Below, piece after piece: positions 34,601 through 46,627 of a stretch of DNA of 64,000 nt. This DNA is from Ephydatia muelleri (taxonomy: Eukaryota; Porifera; Demospongiae; Spongillida; Spongillidae), in assembly GCA_013339895.1 (NCBI GenBank), contig JABACO010000003.1, forward strand, positions 5,606,537 through 5,670,536. The letters run 5' to 3'. A program made the translations under genes and the position numbers. The notes beneath the pieces are model-generated. The model searched no databases and had not been told where the DNA came from. It saw only the letters and a program-made list of their open reading frames with translations. Every line of letters starts with the position of its first letter. Within the stretch, counting starts at the first letter, position 1.

Positions 34601-37600
34601 GCTCAGAGTCTGTCTCAAAGTGCTTTGCAACTCTCAAGAATGGCACCCATCTCCATTGGTGAGCTTGAAAGTACTTATGAGTTTGTGGTCACACCCCCAG
34701 TGTTCTGGATCTGCGCGTGACGTTGGGTCCCTGGTTGGCGCAGGTACACACCTACCCTGTGGGTACATGGAACAGCTCAGAGTCTGTCTCAAAGTGCTTT
34801 GCAACTCACAAGAATGGCACCCATCTCCATTGGTGAGCTTAAAAGTACTCATTAGTTGTGGTCACACCCCCAGTGTTCCGGATCCACGCGTGACGTTGGG
34901 TCCCTGGTTGGCGCAGGTACACACCTACCCTGTGGGTACATGGAACAGCTCAGAGTCTGCCTCAAAGTGCTTTGCAACTCACAAGAATGGCACCCATCTT
35001 CACTGGTCAGCTTGAAAGTACTTATGAGTTGTGGTCAACACCCCAGTGTTCCGGATCCACGCGTGACGTTGGGTCCCTGGTTGGCGCAGGTACACACCTA
35101 CCCTGTGGGTACATGGAACAGCTCAGAGTCTGCCTCAAAGTGCTTTGCAACTCACAAGAATGGCACCCATCTCCATTGGTGAGCTTAAAAGTACTTATGA
35201 GTTGTGGTCACACCCCCAGTGTTCCTGGATTCTGCGCGTGACGTTGGGTCCCTGGTTGGCGCAGGTACACACCTACCCTGTGGGTACATGGAACAGCTCA
35301 GAGTCAGCCTCAAAGTGCTTTGCAACTCACAAGAATGGCACCCATCTCCACTGGTGAGCTTGAAAGTACTTATTAGGTTGTGGTCACACCCCTAGTGTTC
35401 TGGATCCGCGCGTGACGTTGGGTCCCTGGTTGGGCGCAGGTACACACCTACCCTGTGGGTACATGGAACAGCTCAGAGTCTGCCTCAAAGTGCTTTGCAA
35501 CTCACAAGAATGGCACCCATCTTCACTGGTCAGCTTGTAAGTACTTATTAGTTGTGGTCACACCCCCAGTGTTCCTAATCCGCGCGTGACGTGGGGTCCC
35601 TGGTTGGCACAGGTACACACCTACCCTGTGGGTACATGGAACAGCTCAGAGTCTGCCTCAAAGTGCTTTGCAACTCACAAGAATGGCACCCATCTTCACT
35701 GGTCAGCTTGAAAGTACTTATGAGTTGTGGTCACACCCCCAGTGTTCCGGATCCACGCGTGACGTTGGGTCCCTGGTTGGCGCAGGTACACACCTACCCT
35801 GTGGGTACATGGAACAGCTCAGATTCTGTCTCAAAGTGCTTTGCAACTCTCAGAATGGCACCCATCTCCATTGGTGAGCTTGAAAGTACTTATGAGTTGT
35901 GGTCACACACCCAGTGTTTCTGGATCTGCGCGTGACGTTGGGTCCCTGGTTGGCGCAGGTACACACCTACCCTGTGGGTACATGGAACAGCTCAGAGTCT
36001 GTCTCAAAGTGCCTTTGCAACTCACAGAATGGCACCCATCTTCACTGTCAGCTTGTAAGTACTTATGAGTTTGTGATCACACACCCCAGTGTTCCTAATC
36101 CGCGCGTGACGTTGGGGTCCCTGGTTGGCGCAGGTACACACCTACCTGTGGGTACATGGAACAGCTCAGAGATCTGCCTCAAAGTGCTTTGCAACTCACA
36201 AGAATGGCACCCATCTCCACTGGTGAGCTTGAAAGTACTTATGAGTTGTGGTCACACCCCCAGTGTTCCGGGATCCACGCGTGACGTTGGGTCCCTGGTT
36301 GGCGCAGGTACACACCTACCCTGTGGGTACATGGAACAGCTCAGAGTCCAGCCTCAAAGTGCTTGCAACTCACAAGAAATGGCACCCATCTCCACTGGTG
36401 AGCTTGAAAGTACTTATGAGTTGTGGTCACACCCCTAGTGTTCAGGATCCGCGCGTGACGTTGGGTCCCTGGTTGGCGCAGGTACACACCTACCCTGTGG
36501 GTACATGGAACAGCTCAGAGTCTGCCTCAAAGTGCTTTTGCAACTCACAAGAATGGCACCCATCTTCACTGGTCAGCTTGTAAGTACTTATTAGTTGTGG
36601 TCACACCCCCAGTGTTCCTAATCCGCGCGTGACGTTGGGTCCCTGGTTGGCACAGGTACACACCTACCCTGTGGGTACATGGAACAGCTCAGAGTCTGCC
36701 TCAAAGTGCTTTGCCAACTCACAAGAATGGCACCCATCTCCACTGGTGAGCTTGAAAGTACTTATGAGTTGTGGTCACACCCCCAGTGTTCCGGATCCAC
36801 GCGTGACGTTGGGTCCCTGGTTGGCGCAGGTACACACCTACCCTGTGGGTACATGGAACAGCTCAGAGTCTGTCTCAAAGTGCTTTGCAACTCTTCAAGA
36901 ATGGCACCCATCTCCATTGGTGAGCTTGAAGTACTTATGAGTTGTGGTCACACCCCCAGTGTTCTGATCTGCGCGTGACGTTGGGTCCCTGGTTGGCGCA
37001 GGTACACCACTACCCTGTGGGTACATGGAACAGCTCAGAGTCTGTCTCAAAGTGACTTTGCAACTCACAAGAATGGCACCCATCTCCATTGGTGACTTAA
37101 AAGTACTTATGAGTTGTGGTCACACCCCAGTGTTCCGGATCCACGCGTGACGTTGGGTCCCTGTTGGCGCAGTACACACCTACCCTGTGGGTACATGGAA
37201 ACAGCTCAAGATTCTGTCTCAAGTGCTTTGCAACTCTCAGAATGGCACCCATCTCCATTGGTGAGCTTGAAAGTACTTATGAGTTGTGGTCCACACCCCC
37301 AGTGTTCTGGATCTGCGCGTGACGTTGGGTCCCTGGTTGGCGCAGGTACACACCTACCCTGTGGGTACATGGAACAGCTCAGAGTCTGTCTCAAAGTGCT
37401 TTGCAACTCACAAGAATGGCACCCATCTTCACTGGTCAGCTTGTAAGTACTTATGAGTTGTGGTCACACCCCCAGTGTTCCTAATCGCCGCGTGACGTTG
37501 GGTCCCTGGTTGGCGGCAGGTACACACCTACCCTGTGGGTACATGGAACAGCTCAGAGTCTGCCTCAAAGTGCTTTGCAACTCACAAGAGATGGCACCCA

Positions 37601-38190
37601 TCTCCACTGGTGAGCTTGAAAGTACTTATGAGTTGTGGTCACACCCCTAGTGTTCCGGATCCACGCGTGACGTTGGGTCCCTGGTTGGCGCAGGTACACA
37701 CCTACCCTGTGGGTACATGGAACAGCTCAGAGTCTGCCTCAAAGTGCTTTGCAACTCACAAGAATGGCACCCATCTCCACTGGTGAGCTTGAAAGTACTT
37801 ATGAGTTGTGGTCACACCCCTAGGTGTTCCGGATCCACGCGTGACGTTGGGTCCCTGGTTGGCGCAGGTACCACCCTACCCTGTGGGTACATGGAACAGC
37901 TCAGAGTCTGCCTCAAAGTGCTTTGCAACTCACAAGATGGCACCATCTCCACTGGTGAGCTTGAAAGTACTATGCGTTGTGGTCACACCCCCAGTGTTCC
38001 GGATCCACGCGTGACGTTGGGTCCCTGGTTGACGCAGGTAACACCTACCCTGTGGGTACATGGAACAGCTTGTAAGGCTTAGTAGTTGTGGCCATACTCC
38101 TAGCTGGTCCAGTGTTCAGGATCCGCGCGTGACCTTCAGTCATTGGTTGGCACAGGTAGTACACAATCTACCCTGTGGCTACTGGTACAG
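22640..38190. repeat. 173-bp satellite array, about 90 copies
   Basis: A 173-bp unit containing GACGTTGGGTCCCTGGTTGG, TACCCTGTGGGTA (an inverted repeat) and AACTCACAAGAATGGCACCC is tandemly repeated. Units differ at few positions, such as GGATCCACGCG versus GGATCTGCGCG. The first (about 22,640-22,860) and last (about 38,060-38,190) units are the most diverged. The unit is not a multiple of three, so the many overlapping 80-146-codon frames are artefacts. The array lies wholly within the giant transposon, on the 5' side of its gene. Confidence 0.98.
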
Positions 38191-38290
38191 CTCACAACAA
38201 CTTTTATATTGTGTTTGCTTACGTTTACAATGACTATTAAACGCGCGCTTATGACGCCCGCCGCTTGTGGAATGCTAAGCGTATTCATTT

Positions 38291-38332
38291 TTGAATGTGG
38301 TGCTGGGGAATGTGGTGCTAGCTTCCAACGGG
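38291..38332 (-). repeat. Right TIR of giant transposon
   Basis: Read on the minus strand it starts CCCGTTGGAAGCTAGCACC and includes the same internal AGCACCACATTC duplication as the left TIR. Confidence 0.88.
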
Positions 38333-38341
38333 TTTTATTGT
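38333..38341. other. Right target-site duplication of giant transposon
   Basis: TTTTATTGT is identical to 14,731-14,739. The following sequence, GCGGTTCGTTGCTATGGG, continues the interrupted segmental duplication. Confidence 0.85.
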
Positions 38342-41300
38342 GCGGTTCGTTGCTATGGGACGGCAAACCAGGCCTAATTTCGTCGACGTGGCATTGCAGG
38401 GCGGCAAACGACAAATCAATTTGTGGCTGACCTGATACAAATAGAATCACCATGCAGAACTGTTCTGTATGCATTTTGCCCGAGTGACTACGCACAGCCA
38501 TGCAGCGATCTGGTCCGCAGACAATGAACTTTGTCCTCCAAATACTACTCCTAGCGGCGCTTGGAGGTTATGCGATTGTCAAGTCCGAGTATATTGCTCC
38601 GATTTCCATTTCCCCAGGGATGGATTACAAAGCTACTTGTGTAACGGCTTGCTTCAATCGAATACGACTCTCGTATTAGGCGCCGGAGAACATCGCATAT
38701 CTTCTGGACCGCTCGGCTGTTTCGTCTTTAGCGTAAGTAACGTTATGATACTTGGATCCAATAGTGGTGAATCGATATTCGTTGCCAAGGGGACAGACTG
38801 CGTATCGCGTTTGATCTTTGCAAAATCTGACAATTGAGAAAGTAAATTTCGTTGGATGCAACGGATCCGGCCTATCTGCCATCTTATTCTTCCAGTTTGC
38901 GCATTACGTATCCCTTCGCCACTGCACGTTCCGAGCAACAGTCCTGGGTACAGCGTGGCTGCCGAGTCCTCTGGAAATATCGACATCACGAACTGCATGT
39001 TCCAACAGCGCACCGAAATATCTTCATGAAACGGCGCTATACGACTGAGTGGCTCCACTAATGATACCACTATCTCAGGCTCCACATTTCAGGGCAACAC
39101 AATTAATATGGTGAGTTAATATTGATAAGCGGCTCGAAAGGGAAAATGTATATCTCAAATTGCATATTCCGATACAACAGCGTGGCTTCTTACTTAATAA
39201 GAATAACAGCAACACGTGAAATCATTGATATCACAAACTGTGCATTTGAGAAACAACGAACGGATCGATTGATTCAGATGGTTCAATTATTTATATCACA
39301 GATGGCACGTTTCGTTATAATATGCGACCATGTTGTTGGACCGACAGGATCAAGTGTCATTTATCGCAAACTGCAAATTTGACAGCAACGCTGACTCATG
39401 GCTATGGATTCAACCAAAGGTCCAGTTAAGATCACAGATAGCACATTTCGTTCTAATTATGCTGTGTGGTTTAAAGTCACTTCTGAGAAAAGTAACGGTG
39501 TCCAAGTAAATGATCCAACGACTTCTCTTAGCATCACAAAGTGCACTTTTCTGGGCAACAGTTTTAGGATTACTTACTTACACTAAAGTAGGATTGGCAA
39601 CACGTACATGAATGGCTGCATATTCGAAGGTAACTATCCAGATAGTATGGTATTGTATTATGGGTTAGTTGCCATAGTCGTCAGTTTTTTAAATTTATCA
39701 GGCAGCCTTTACATTGCAGACACTAGATTCGAGACAACTACAGGTCACAAAAACACTATCACTATACAGCAACACCTGATTCGATCTCGATCTCAAATAG
39801 TACGTTTACAGATGTCGCTTTTATGTGTTCACAAATTTCATGATACGGAGACGAGAAGCCTCAAAACGTCAATTAATATAACAGATTGCACTTTTCAAAA
39901 CGGCACTCTAGGTACGCAACCACTGGTCCTACTGCTGTGGAACCCGCTCAGCACCGTTTATATTTCACGTTGCACATTTCAAAAGAATAACTTTGGAGCG
40001 CTCAGGATATACGAGTTCCTTCCAATCAGTCTGAATGTTACCATTACAGACTGTACATTTCTGAATAACAACGGTTATTTGGAGGAGCAGTTTATTATTC
40101 GAAAGGAACATTTCTCATCGTCAACTCAACATTTGTCAATAACAGTGCAACGGTAGGAGCAGCTATGATGATTACAAATGATCCAGGTCCAGATGCTGTC
40201 GCAACGAATGAGCTGTGCAAAATAACTTTGTTGGATGTAGTGATTCAAAATAACTACTGCAATGGTCAAAATTTTGACGAAACAAGGGGAGGAGCCATAT
40301 GGTTTAGTGGAGCCTTGGTGAACATAGGCGGAACTGCATACAAGAAGTCAGTTTATTCCAATGGTCCCCAAGGGGCCATACAAGGAGCAGATGGCTATCT
40401 TAATTTCTGGGGTAAGGTCACATTTGCCAATAACTCAGGAGAGAATGGTGGGGCTATCAACGTTCTGAATGTGCAGCTTTCTTTTCTAGCCAATTGTGTT
40501 GTTTCCTTTGTTTCAAACATAGCCTCAGATTTGGTGCTATTTACAATGAAGGACGTAAAAGAAACAGCTTCTACATCAATGCTGGAATTCTTCAGAGTAG
40601 GAAATATGTGCTATTTTTAAGAATAATGGCAGTGTTACCTTCCAATAACCATGCAACTGGCTGGCGATGCTATTTATGCAACACCTATTTATGACTGCTA
40701 CTTATGACAGAAAAAAGTCCATTTTGGATACCTATCTAAATGAAACTAATGTGATATTGGATATGTATCCAAATGCATTTAAAGTGAAGATGTCTTCTAA
40801 TAATTCCCAAATTGTTTCCACTCCAATAAAGTGCATATCTGCCAATCCAATGATCGAGATCCTTCCAAAACAGTGCACAATACGACCTGGATATGTACCC
40901 AGGTGGTACATTGCAACTGAATGTGACCACAGAGGACTCCGCACATTTCTTTCTCCAAGTGCGGTCTATGCACAAATCAAAGTAATTGGTACACAACAAT
41001 CAGACTTGGAGCCCAGCAGGATGTTCAGTGGGTAGGAAAAGAATGCACTACATTGGCATATCAGATCTTTGGCCCTGAAAGGACAACATTCAACCTCCTG
41101 CTGTCAAGCTACCCAGGGTATGCTCCCACTGTCCTTAAGGTGCACCTTCAACCATGTGTAGCGGGATTAGAACTACATGTTTCATCAGATAGATGTGTCT
41201 GTTCAAACTTTCTCACCGATGCTGGGCTACTATGTGATACAGCTCTAGGAACAGTCATAAGAGGTGGAACTCGATGGATAGGTGTGTACATACATGAAAA

Positions 41301-42690
41301 CAAATCCATTCCAGCTACTGCATATGTTTGTCCTTTGAAGTACTGCAAAAATATTACTCAAATCTCTCTAGTAAATCCTGAAGACTTGTGCAGTGGAGGA
41401 CGCACTGGTATTAATGTGGTCATTGCTCTGATGGCTACAGTGTGGTCTTTGGTCATCTGTGTGCCGGTATGCTCGAATGTGGCTCATTACAATTCTCATG
41501 TATGCTGTACTTGGGGCCTTATTAGTGGCTGTGTTTGCTCTAAATCTTACAGTAGCACAAGGAACCCTCTATGGACTCCTCTTCTATGCAAACATCATTC
41601 AAGTCAATCCCACCATATTTTTCAACCAATCAGTACTGAGTCCCTTACAGGTCCTGATATCTCTCCTCAACCTTGATCTTGGGTTTCCACTGTGTTTCTA
41701 TGATGGTATGGATGACGCCGCCAAGGCAGGCCTTCAGTTTGTTCCCCACCTACCTCCTCTCTCTCACCATTACTGTCATTGTGATTTGTCACTACTGCCT
41801 TCGTAGAAATACTATGAACAGAAACTGCTTTGACAGACTTAACTACCTGATTGGACAAAGAGCTGTGGGTGTTTTGTGTACACTCATCTATCTATCATAT
41901 TCCAACTGCTCAGAACCGTCATCGACGTCTTTACCTTCTCTACAATCAAGTATCAAGATGGTAACATGCGTGTCTGGTTCTATGATGGAAACATCAACTA
42001 CTTGCATAAAGAACATGCAGGATTATTTATGGTGGCCATGGGGGTCTTTATCCTGTTTCTTATTCCCTATACACTTGCCCTCACCTTCATACCAGTCATT
42101 GAGCACTACAGTGAGCACAACAGACTCTTCAACTATCTCCACAAGATGGCCAATCGGGTAAGCCAATGAATGATGTCTACTTGCTCCCTTCAGGGGGAAA
42201 GTGGCGCTTTTGGCTTGGAGCACGACTGTGGCTTCTAATATTCTTGTACATAATAAGTCCATTCTACAGTTCTGATCAGCCAAAGCTGCTTCTCTTTATT
42301 CATGCAATCACGGTAATGTTGTTCATTCTAATTCAGGCTCAAATAAATCCATTTGGAAATTCAATCCAGGAAACTCATAATTGCAGCACAATGGAATGCA
42401 TTTTCAATAAGTTTTATAACTGGTTAGATCTTACTTACTCACTGAACTATGCAACACTATCGCTTCAGTTGTTGTACATTTTATCCGAAAATTTGGATGC
42501 AAATCAGACAGTACAGAGGGACATGGCAGTTGGAATTTTGGTTTGTCTCTATGGTGTGCAGGTGATGGCCACAGTCTTGTACCATGTTGTTGTGATGATC
42601 CTCATGGTCTGCAATGTGCATGAAAGAATACAGAAAAAGATAAGAGATCTCTTCCTTCAAACACAACTCCAGTCCCAACCCATTGAATGA
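38342..42690. repeat. Segmental duplication, copy 1, right part
   Basis: It is collinear with 60,418-63,999 at the window end. Differences are dominated by one- to few-base insertions and deletions, with comparatively few substitutions. Confidence 0.85.
38500..42690 (+). pseudogene. Beta-helix/multipass membrane protein gene, copy 1 (many frameshifts)
   Basis: It starts with a signal peptide (MNFVLQILLLAALGG, second Met). A long extracellular part follows with repeated motifs such as INITDCTFQNGT and SITKCTFLGNSF, the spacing expected of a right-handed parallel beta-helix. A Cys-rich segment comes next, then about eight to ten hydrophobic segments (AGLFMVAMGVFILFLIPY, LLLFIHAITVMLFILIQAQ and others). 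The protein ends QSQPIE-stop at 42,690. No domain-level function is known to me; a cell-surface receptor or adhesion role is inference. At least ten frameshifts split it here. Many are absent from the second copy, so sequence error may explain part of them. Confidence 0.7.
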
Positions 42691-43745
42691 TTATCGAACT
42701 GATGATGACAAAACTACCAGCTGTGATTTAAGGGAACCATTATCTGAGCGGAAATAGAGTTAGTTAATGTATGAGTTCTATTTGTATGAATGTTTTGGTA
42801 GGCAGAAAAACAGAAATGTGTTAATTGCAGGATCAGTAGAATGTCAATGATAAGTATTCTGTTTCCTTTTTCATCTGGGAAAATTAATACTTTTGTAAAT
42901 GCAGTGTTCTTTGATGCAGTCCGCCTTTATGAGGTCATCCTTACTTTTAGAGAGGATTGAAAAATATGGGTTAATTTTCTTATAATGAACCAACCTTCTT
43001 TGAGATTTTGCAATGCATGTTATTAATATGCGTGAGTATACCCTAATCATGCATGACACCATACAGCTTGGCAGAATTTATGCTGTATGAAATGCAATTC
43101 TATCCTTCACATAACTAGCATGTTGTTTGTTCTTCAATAATCTGAGTGTTTTTCTGTGGTCTGCTACCAAATTGTCAAGCGCATACTGATACAGCAAAGA
43201 GATCTGATCTGCCATAAGTAGTGCAAAGATCTATCCCTAGAATTTGTATCCCGAGGACCATTTTGTACACTGAAAGTTTTGGTCCCCACGGACCACTTAT
43301 TTCGAGAAAAAAAAAGATACCTACTGAAAAATTTTGGTTCCACCACATACTATTCTGTATTATGTGCACACAAGAGTTTGATCCTTACCAGTAATTTGAT
43401 GTCAAGTAGCAGCTTCACTTGCAACCAAAAACCACACATTTCAATACAATTGCTACATGCACTTCACATTTTCAAAGTGCTCACAAAGGGTGCATAGATA
43501 AAGAGATTCATTTGCATGGCTATTCACAATATTTACTTGGAGCAAATCTCAGTAGTTTGTTACTTGTGCCAGAAGAACTATATACAATCGTTGTGGCAAG
43601 CAAATTGGCAAGGAATGTATTTCAACTTGTGTTGCCCACACTTTCTGATGATCCACCTTTGTTCTTTACAAGTAGTTGTCCATTTTTTCTAATGCTTTAA
43701 AGTAGCAAGATAGCAAGGTAGGATCATGAACCATGTATGATGTGA
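42691..43745. other. Intergenic stretch without recognisable gene
   Basis: This is the downstream flank of the beta-helix gene. Only short frames occur. No splice-supported exon or repeat family was recognised. Confidence 0.5.
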
Positions 43746-44120
43746 CTAGTACTCTGAGTTGTACATGATCCTTTGACTCCCAGACACTTCTTGCGCCACA
43801 GCTCTGAAAAAGGAATTCCCATCACTATTAATGCGACCTTGTATGTTGGGAGCTTGGTCCACACCAATATCTAATGTTTTTTCATTGTGATCGCGATTCC
43901 CTTTTACTACCATGAGTCCTAAAACACTGCACATTCTTCTTTGCCAATCTCTGCACACTGGCAAGTACAGCACTGTAGATGTGACCACGATCGCGTTCGA
44001 TCGAAGTGAAAAAGCGATCGATCGAAGATGATCGACGTCATTATTGCAATGATTGTTTTCCATCGATTGAGGTTTGCTGTCAAATAGAAACGACGAATTT
44101 TGACCTAAACGGCGTTCCAT
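43746..44120 (-). pseudogene. OTU-type cysteine protease fragment, catalytic Cys changed to Ser
   Basis: A single frame of about 124 codons on the minus strand ends in INSDGNSFFRAVAQEVSGSQ. This is the OTU catalytic motif (Asp-Gly-Asn-Cys-x-Phe-Arg-Ala), except that the Cys position is Ser (TCC). The His part of the domain is absent because the frame stops soon after. OTU domains often travel with transposons in invertebrates. This looks like an inactivated remnant. Confidence 0.6.
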
Positions 44121-44204
44121 ATGATCGGTTAGAAAATTACGTCGATCTAAAAAATTACAGATGTGATCAATTTTGATCCAAACGGCGTTTCATAGTTTTT
44201 ATAT

Positions 44205-45202
44205 TTCAAAAGGAACATTTCTCATCGTTAACTCCACATTTGTCAATAACAGAGCAACGATAGGAGCAGCTATGATGGTTGGAAATAATCCAGGCATCAA
44301 TGCAATCGCAACGATTGAGCTGTGTAAATAACATTGTTGGATGTAGTGATTCAAAATAACTCCTGTAATGGTGAAGAGTATGACAAAACAAGAGGAGGAG
44401 CCATATTATTTAATGGAGCCATGGTGACCATATGTGGAACTGTACGCAGGGGAAGTAAATTCATATCTAATGGTCAATCCAAGGAGTAGATGGCTATCTT
44501 GAGCTCGGGGGTACTATCATATTTGCCAATAACTCCGGAGAGAATGGTGGTGCCATCAACCTTCTAAATGTGAGGCTATTTTTTTCTTTTGGATAGTTTT
44601 ATTTCTTTTGTTGCAAAAAGAGCATCTAGATTTGGCGGTGCTATCTACACAGAAGGATACCAGATAAGAATCACTATCTATAGTGCATTTCAAATGAATC
44701 AAAAAAATTAAAAATTATTGTGCTATTTTTAAGAATAATGGCAGTGTTACCTTTCAAGATAACCGTGCTCAACTGGCTGGCGATGCTATTTATGCAACAC
44801 CTATTTATGATTGCTACTTGTATGGTAGTTCCATTGTCGATTCATATGTTTCCTACATATTTGATGTGGTTTATAATAGTTCCCAAATTGTTTTCTTCTC
44901 CAATAGATGTGCAATTCGTTGATCAAACTCTTTCCAACTACGGTGCACAACACAGTCAGAACATGTACCCTGGTGGTACATTACAAATGTCTGTGACCAC
45001 AATGGATAGTGGAAAGATTCTATCTCCAAGTGCAGTCTATGCACAAATCAAAGTAATTGGCGAACAAAGTGCACAAATCATCACACTTGGAGTCCAGCAG
45101 GATGTTCAGTGGGTAGGAAAAGAATGCACTATACTGAACAATCAGATCAGTGGACCCCACATGAGTTCATTCAATCTACTGTTGTCAAGCTATCCAGGAT
45201 AG
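44205..45202 (+). pseudogene. Diverged beta-helix gene fragment, copy 3
   Basis: It matches the middle of the beta-helix gene (62,210-63,240) from AAAGGAACATTTCTCATCG to the LLSSYPG segment. It shows many more substitutions than copies 1 and 2, plus frameshifts. It lacks the signal peptide, the Cys-rich segment and all membrane segments. It is an older paralogue, truncated at both ends. Confidence 0.75.
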
Positions 45203-46392
45203 GTGTGTACATTGTAGCGCCCGCAATGTAGCGCCCGCGCCACGAGTTAACCAAGAATACGATAGCTTGAGAAATCAGACTCTCTTACATGCGCAAGGCA
45301 TACACTTAAATACAAAAGAATTAATTAGTCACATACAGACAGTCAAAGTTCACATATGACGCACTGGAGCCAATTGTAGTTCCGATCAGGTGAGTAGGAA
45401 GGTTGCAGACATCTGTCCCAGAACGTTACAGTGAGAAGAAATGAGTGGATTCTGGATAATGATACAACTGCCACTGTTAATTCATCACCGTTTTACAATT
45501 CTTCGCGATTAGTTGAGGTAAGAAATTTTATATATATACATGCATAATGTAACTATTACTATGCATTTATTACACTCTTAGGTTCAATAAACACACCACA
45601 CACACACACACAAAGATTAGTAGTCCATTGCATCGACCTGCATGTCTGCCACCTGCAAGGATCTAGCAAGGATAGCCCTGGCGTTTTGCTCTCACAAGCA
45701 CAATGCTCAGTCTGCCATATAGATCCCCCAAGGCTTGGGATTTGCTACAGTTTGTGAGGATGGCTTCGCGCATGGCTATGCAGGAGAAAGCATTGCATGC
45801 CTCTTCACACCAGGCTCCATATGTTTCCACTGCTAGTGGAATGCACTGCCAACCAAGCTATAGTATTATTGTTTTTAATAATAATTTTATGTGGGTGATT
45901 ATCCAATATAACCAGTTTTCTGCTTCATTTTTCTAGTTCTTCAATTGTTTTCTGCGAGTACATGTCATAGTGTGCTCTAAAAAAAGACTGCTATTAATCA
46001 TTGAAAATTGGAATGTCTATCATAGAGTTAATTTTTTAGGCATACATTTCAACACAAGTGTTGTCAGTTTTGCTAGTTCCGAAATTAGCAACTATTAACA
46101 CAAGCCCAGTTTTGTTGTCTAATATTCATTTTCTTTATGCATGATATGCCGGCATAATTTCACAGAAGAATTTCAGCATTGCTGTTACACATCTGTAATG
46201 ATAATAGTGAGTTAACATCATTAGGAATAGGTAAAACACCTTGATTATAAAGTGCTCCTGAAGGCAACTGTTCCCAAAAGTGACATTGGTTTTTAACATG
46301 CTGCATGAAGAAGACTTACTTAAAAAGCATTTTGCAAGTCACAATTAAAATATTCTGTACCATCCAAGAAATTTTTTTTTTAGAGGATTATA
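45203..46392. other. Mostly non-coding stretch before the Ginger-like element
   Basis: Apart from the retroelement tail, I see only a TATATATACATGCATAATG stretch, a CA run near 45,595-45,611, and AT-rich sequence. TGTAGCGCCCGC occurs twice at about 45,212-45,235. Confidence 0.4.
45663..45860 (-). pseudogene. Retroelement Pol C-terminal tail fragment
   Basis: The minus-strand frame reads WQCIPLAVETYGAWCEEACN and continues to ALGDLYGRLSIVLVRAKRQG before a stop. This matches the extreme C-terminus of a widespread invertebrate retroelement polyprotein. Only this tail is present, probably the 3' end of a 5'-truncated insertion. Confidence 0.5.
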
Positions 46393-46396
46393 CTGG

Positions 46397-46437
46397 TGTA
46401 AGAGCGTTTTAGGGACCCCAGCTTTTCAGGGACCCCA
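46397..46437 (+). repeat. Left TIR of Ginger-like element
   Basis: The TIR is followed by an inverted partner: AGCGTTTTAGGGA (46,403-46,415) pairs with TCCCTAAAACGCT (46,443-46,455). A perfect 16-base palindrome, AAAACGCTAGCGTTTT, lies at 46,448-46,463. Confidence 0.85.
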
Positions 46438-46627
46438 CACTATCCCTAAAACGCTAGCGTTTTGTGGTCCTCCAAAGGCCCTATATTACTAGGGATTAAG
46501 GTACACTTCTAGAGTTTTAGGGACTCCATAGGTAAGGCATGGTATACTGGAACAGCGGTAACAAATTGTGAGCATACGTCACACCTCTATTATATCAACA
46601 TGATTTACACACGCGTTGAAGTGTGAA

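Larger units (their letters stand above)
14740..38332. mobile_element. Giant Mutator-like DNA transposon, about 23.6 kb
   Basis: Left end: ACCGCTTGGAAGCTAGCACC, continuing with the repeated AGCACCACATTCC. Right end on the opposite strand: CCCGTTGGAAGCTAGCACC, continuing the same way. The TIRs match over about 40 bases. A 9-bp duplication, TTTTATTGT, flanks them. The paralogous sequence at about 60,400-60,440 runs uninterrupted from the left flank (CATCAGGGA) to the right flank (GCGATTCGTTGCTATGGG), which is an empty site. Inside are a minus-strand multi-exon gene with a DDE transposase (15,497-22,339) and a 173-bp satellite array. A 9-bp duplication fits Mutator-like elements, and tandem repeats near an end recall fold-back/NOF elements of that group. 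Confidence 0.9.

Noticed and set aside
22861-38082. Dozens of overlapping 70-254-codon plus-strand frames (MQLTRMAPIS..., MEQLRVCLK...)
   Set aside because: They follow the 173-bp satellite. The unit is not a multiple of three, so each frame is the same DNA read in shifting phase. No start context, domain or splice signal supports translation.
43974-44190. Possible small element with GATCGA-rich core and AAACGGCGTT repeats
   Set aside because: Two direct copies of an AAACGGCGTT-containing segment are visible, but no inverted ends or target duplication could be identified.
45212-45430. Solo LTR beginning TGTAGCGCCCGC and ending CGTTACA
   Set aside because: The ends resemble an LTR, but no matching target duplication flanks them and no second copy is in the window.
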